In this document: positions 60,010 to 60,095 of the stretch, piece after piece
Layout: every line of letters starts with the position of its first letter
Numbering within the stretch: the first letter of the stretch is position 1
Source: Reyranella sp.
GTDB lineage: Bacteria; Pseudomonadota; Alphaproteobacteria; Reyranellales; Reyranellaceae
Assembly: GCF_030651995.1 (NCBI RefSeq)
Contig: NZ_JAUSBN010000068.1
Coordinates: forward strand, 1-60,095
Length of the DNA: 60,095 nucleotides
Direction of reading: 5' to 3'
The notes under the pieces: generated by a model
Told to the model about the DNA's origin: nothing
The model's input: only the letters and a program-made list of their open reading frames with translations
Databases searched by the model: none
Made by a program: the position numbers and the translations under genes

Positions 60010-60095
60010 GACTAGTAGCCCTCGCGCTCCATGCGCTTGCGCATCAGCTTGCGGGTGCGGCGGATGGCCTCGGCGCGCTCACGGGCGCGGCGCTC
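60010..60095 (-). CDS. rpsU: 30S ribosomal protein S21 (partial, N-terminal part outside window)
   Basis: The last 27 residues are visible, with TAG at 60010. The sequence ERRARERAEAIRRTRKL, then MRKRMEREGY, is the arginine-rich C-terminal helix of alphaproteobacterial S21. S21 binds the small subunit near the anti-Shine-Dalgarno region of 16S rRNA. A strong terminator follows. Confidence 0.85.

Overview
The window is about 60 kb of high-GC (roughly two thirds G+C), densely coded chromosome. It most resembles an alphaproteobacterium. The signs are a RpoH with a QKKLFFNLR box, a hisZ-purA pair, a transhydrogenase split into PntAA/PntAB/PntB, a GAAC-N7-GAAC SOS box before recA, many CaiB, TctC and thiamine-diphosphate enzymes typical of versatile soil heterotrophs, and families of palindromic intergenic repeats. 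A Reyranella-like Rhodospirillales is my guess at genus level and is not provable here. No phage, transposase, CRISPR array, rRNA or tRNA was seen.

Layout. 1-4 kb: truncated threonine aldolase, a small membrane protein, an RluD-type pseudouridine synthase, rpoH preceded by a CIRCE operator, and an enoyl-CoA hydratase. 4-11.4 kb: quinone oxidoreductase, transglutaminase-like protein, an epoxide-hydrolase-like plus benzoylformate-decarboxylase-like pair, a choline-kinase-like protein and an orphan peptide-type binding protein. 11.6-14.5 kb (minus): hisZ, purA and a small membrane protein. 14.5-18.2 kb: a tightly overlapped envelope operon (GT2, methyltransferase, cupin, polytopic protein). 18.3-21.2 kb: serC and serA with a candidate leader RNA. 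21.2-23.7 kb: Tat-exported sulfatase divergent from a TetR regulator.

23.8-25.8 kb is the most unusual part. Two adjacent genes each carry one in-frame TGA exactly where a redox cysteine belongs. One is an AhpD/carboxymuconolactone-decarboxylase-family protein (C-P-F-U) and the other a GrdB/PrdB-like protein (U-P-V-C). Each TGA is followed at the right distance by a perfect 7-bp hairpin with a CGTGW loop, the form of a bacterial SECIS. They look like a two-gene selenoprotein operon, with a perfect 16-bp palindrome just upstream.

25.8-38.5 kb: TctC-type binding protein with a tricarballylate-dehydrogenase-like flavoprotein, CoA transferase, recA with SOS boxes, YkgJ-type cysteine-cluster protein, alaS and several small membrane, lipoprotein and PRC-barrel genes. 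39-41.6 kb: a luciferase-like monooxygenase broken by an amber codon, a FitA/VapB-VapC toxin-antitoxin pair with its operator, and an AT-richer orphan. 41.7-50.8 kb: fused indolepyruvate ferredoxin oxidoreductase, nucleotide-sugar epimerase, oligoendopeptidase F, AarF/UbiB-like kinase and a frameshifted epimerase. 51-60 kb: a thiamine-diphosphate enzyme, SanA/YdcF protein, 2-hydroxyacid dehydrogenase, pntAA-pntAB-pntB, a TPR protein and a HAD hydrolase (both possibly starting at CTG), a small orphan, and the end of rpsU. Stretches without genes are mostly occupied by at least four families of palindromic repeats.
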